A stretch of 60,607 nucleotides of DNA, taken from contig NZ_BSSQ01000002.1 in assembly GCF_030161375.1 (NCBI RefSeq), forward strand, positions 1-60,607, given 5' to 3'. Below the pieces are notes generated by a model. That model was given only the letters and a program-made list of their open reading frames with translations. It was not told the DNA's origin and made no database searches. How positions within the stretch are numbered: the first letter of the stretch is position 1; the number at the start of each line of letters is the position of its first letter. This DNA is from Paenibacillus glycanilyticus (GTDB taxonomy: Bacteria > Bacillota > Bacilli > Paenibacillales > Paenibacillaceae). Made by a program: the position numbers and the translations under genes. Positions 60,606 to 60,607 of this stretch are shown here, piece by piece.

Positions 60606-60607
60606 GT

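Overview
The window looks like a stretch of chromosome from an endospore-forming Firmicute, most likely Paenibacillus or a close relative. Reasons: moderate GC with strong GGAGG-type ribosome sites, T-box leaders, a Fur box, sporulation-linked genes (yyaC), proteins typical of Paenibacillus, and gene orders shared with Bacillus (thiL-tsaE-tsaB-rimI-tsaD; ydiF, moaC, tatA-tatC). The right edge ends in a run of 29 G and the left edge lies inside 23S rRNA, as expected of a draft contig broken at repeats.

Layout. 1-1156: 3' end of 23S rRNA, then nine tRNA genes (Glu, Val, fMet, Asp, Thr, Leu, Gly, Arg, Pro) with no 5S gene between. 1256-6194: housekeeping genes (Gfo/Idh oxidoreductase, SEC-C protein, M29 aminopeptidase, YqkE-like, YkuK-like, phosphoesterase). 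6334-10236: an A+T-rich membrane histidine kinase faces a minus-strand operon encoding a membrane protein, an isoprenoid-synthase-fold enzyme and an NHLP-leader precursor peptide ending in Trp. 10543-12006: YiiX-like hydrolase and SDR. 12248-16232: Fur-controlled efeO-efeB-efeU iron uptake. 16276-23069: secreted or lipolytic hydrolases, a CorA-like transporter, a stress protein and a FAD oxidoreductase. 23125-27996: AraC-type regulator divergent from galK-galE-galT. 28244-37112: small unknown proteins, yyaC, hydrolase and methyltransferase genes, a diguanylate cyclase, a degenerate HD-GYP protein and a YitT protein. 37134-41027: thiL and the t6A37 genes tsaE-tsaB-rimI-tsaD. 41053-43453: promoter, two tandem leucine T-boxes and leuA. 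43463-43940: DnaA-box cluster, 37-39 bp tandem repeats and ComA-box-like palindromes. 44041-49360: ABC ATPase, a small ORF, then a comQ-comX-comP-comA-type quorum-sensing locus including a 57-aa ComX-like precursor. 49652-55529: ydiF-type ABC-F, 5-formyl-THF cyclo-ligase, moaC, mogA, a MoeA-like protein, tatA, tatC. 55582-60569: glgC divergent from glgB-glgA.

Two loci stand out. The first is a ComQXPA-like system outside the Bacillus subtilis group, with a perfect 17-bp inverted repeat just before comX and palindromes resembling ComA sites ahead of the operon. The second is about 36 kb away and less familiar. It has the same enzyme-then-peptide arrangement (isoprenoid-synthase fold enzyme followed by a small peptide whose C-terminus carries Trp), but the peptide has an NHLP leader of the RiPP type. 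I propose it as a candidate prenylated, NHLP-led peptide signal or natural product. This is inference from gene order and sequence motifs only.

Other links: EfeB carries a Tat signal, and the tatA-tatC pair lies about 40 kb downstream. The Leu T-boxes couple leuA to leucyl-tRNA charging. The DnaA-box cluster sits next to tsaD, where B. subtilis also has one as far as I recall.
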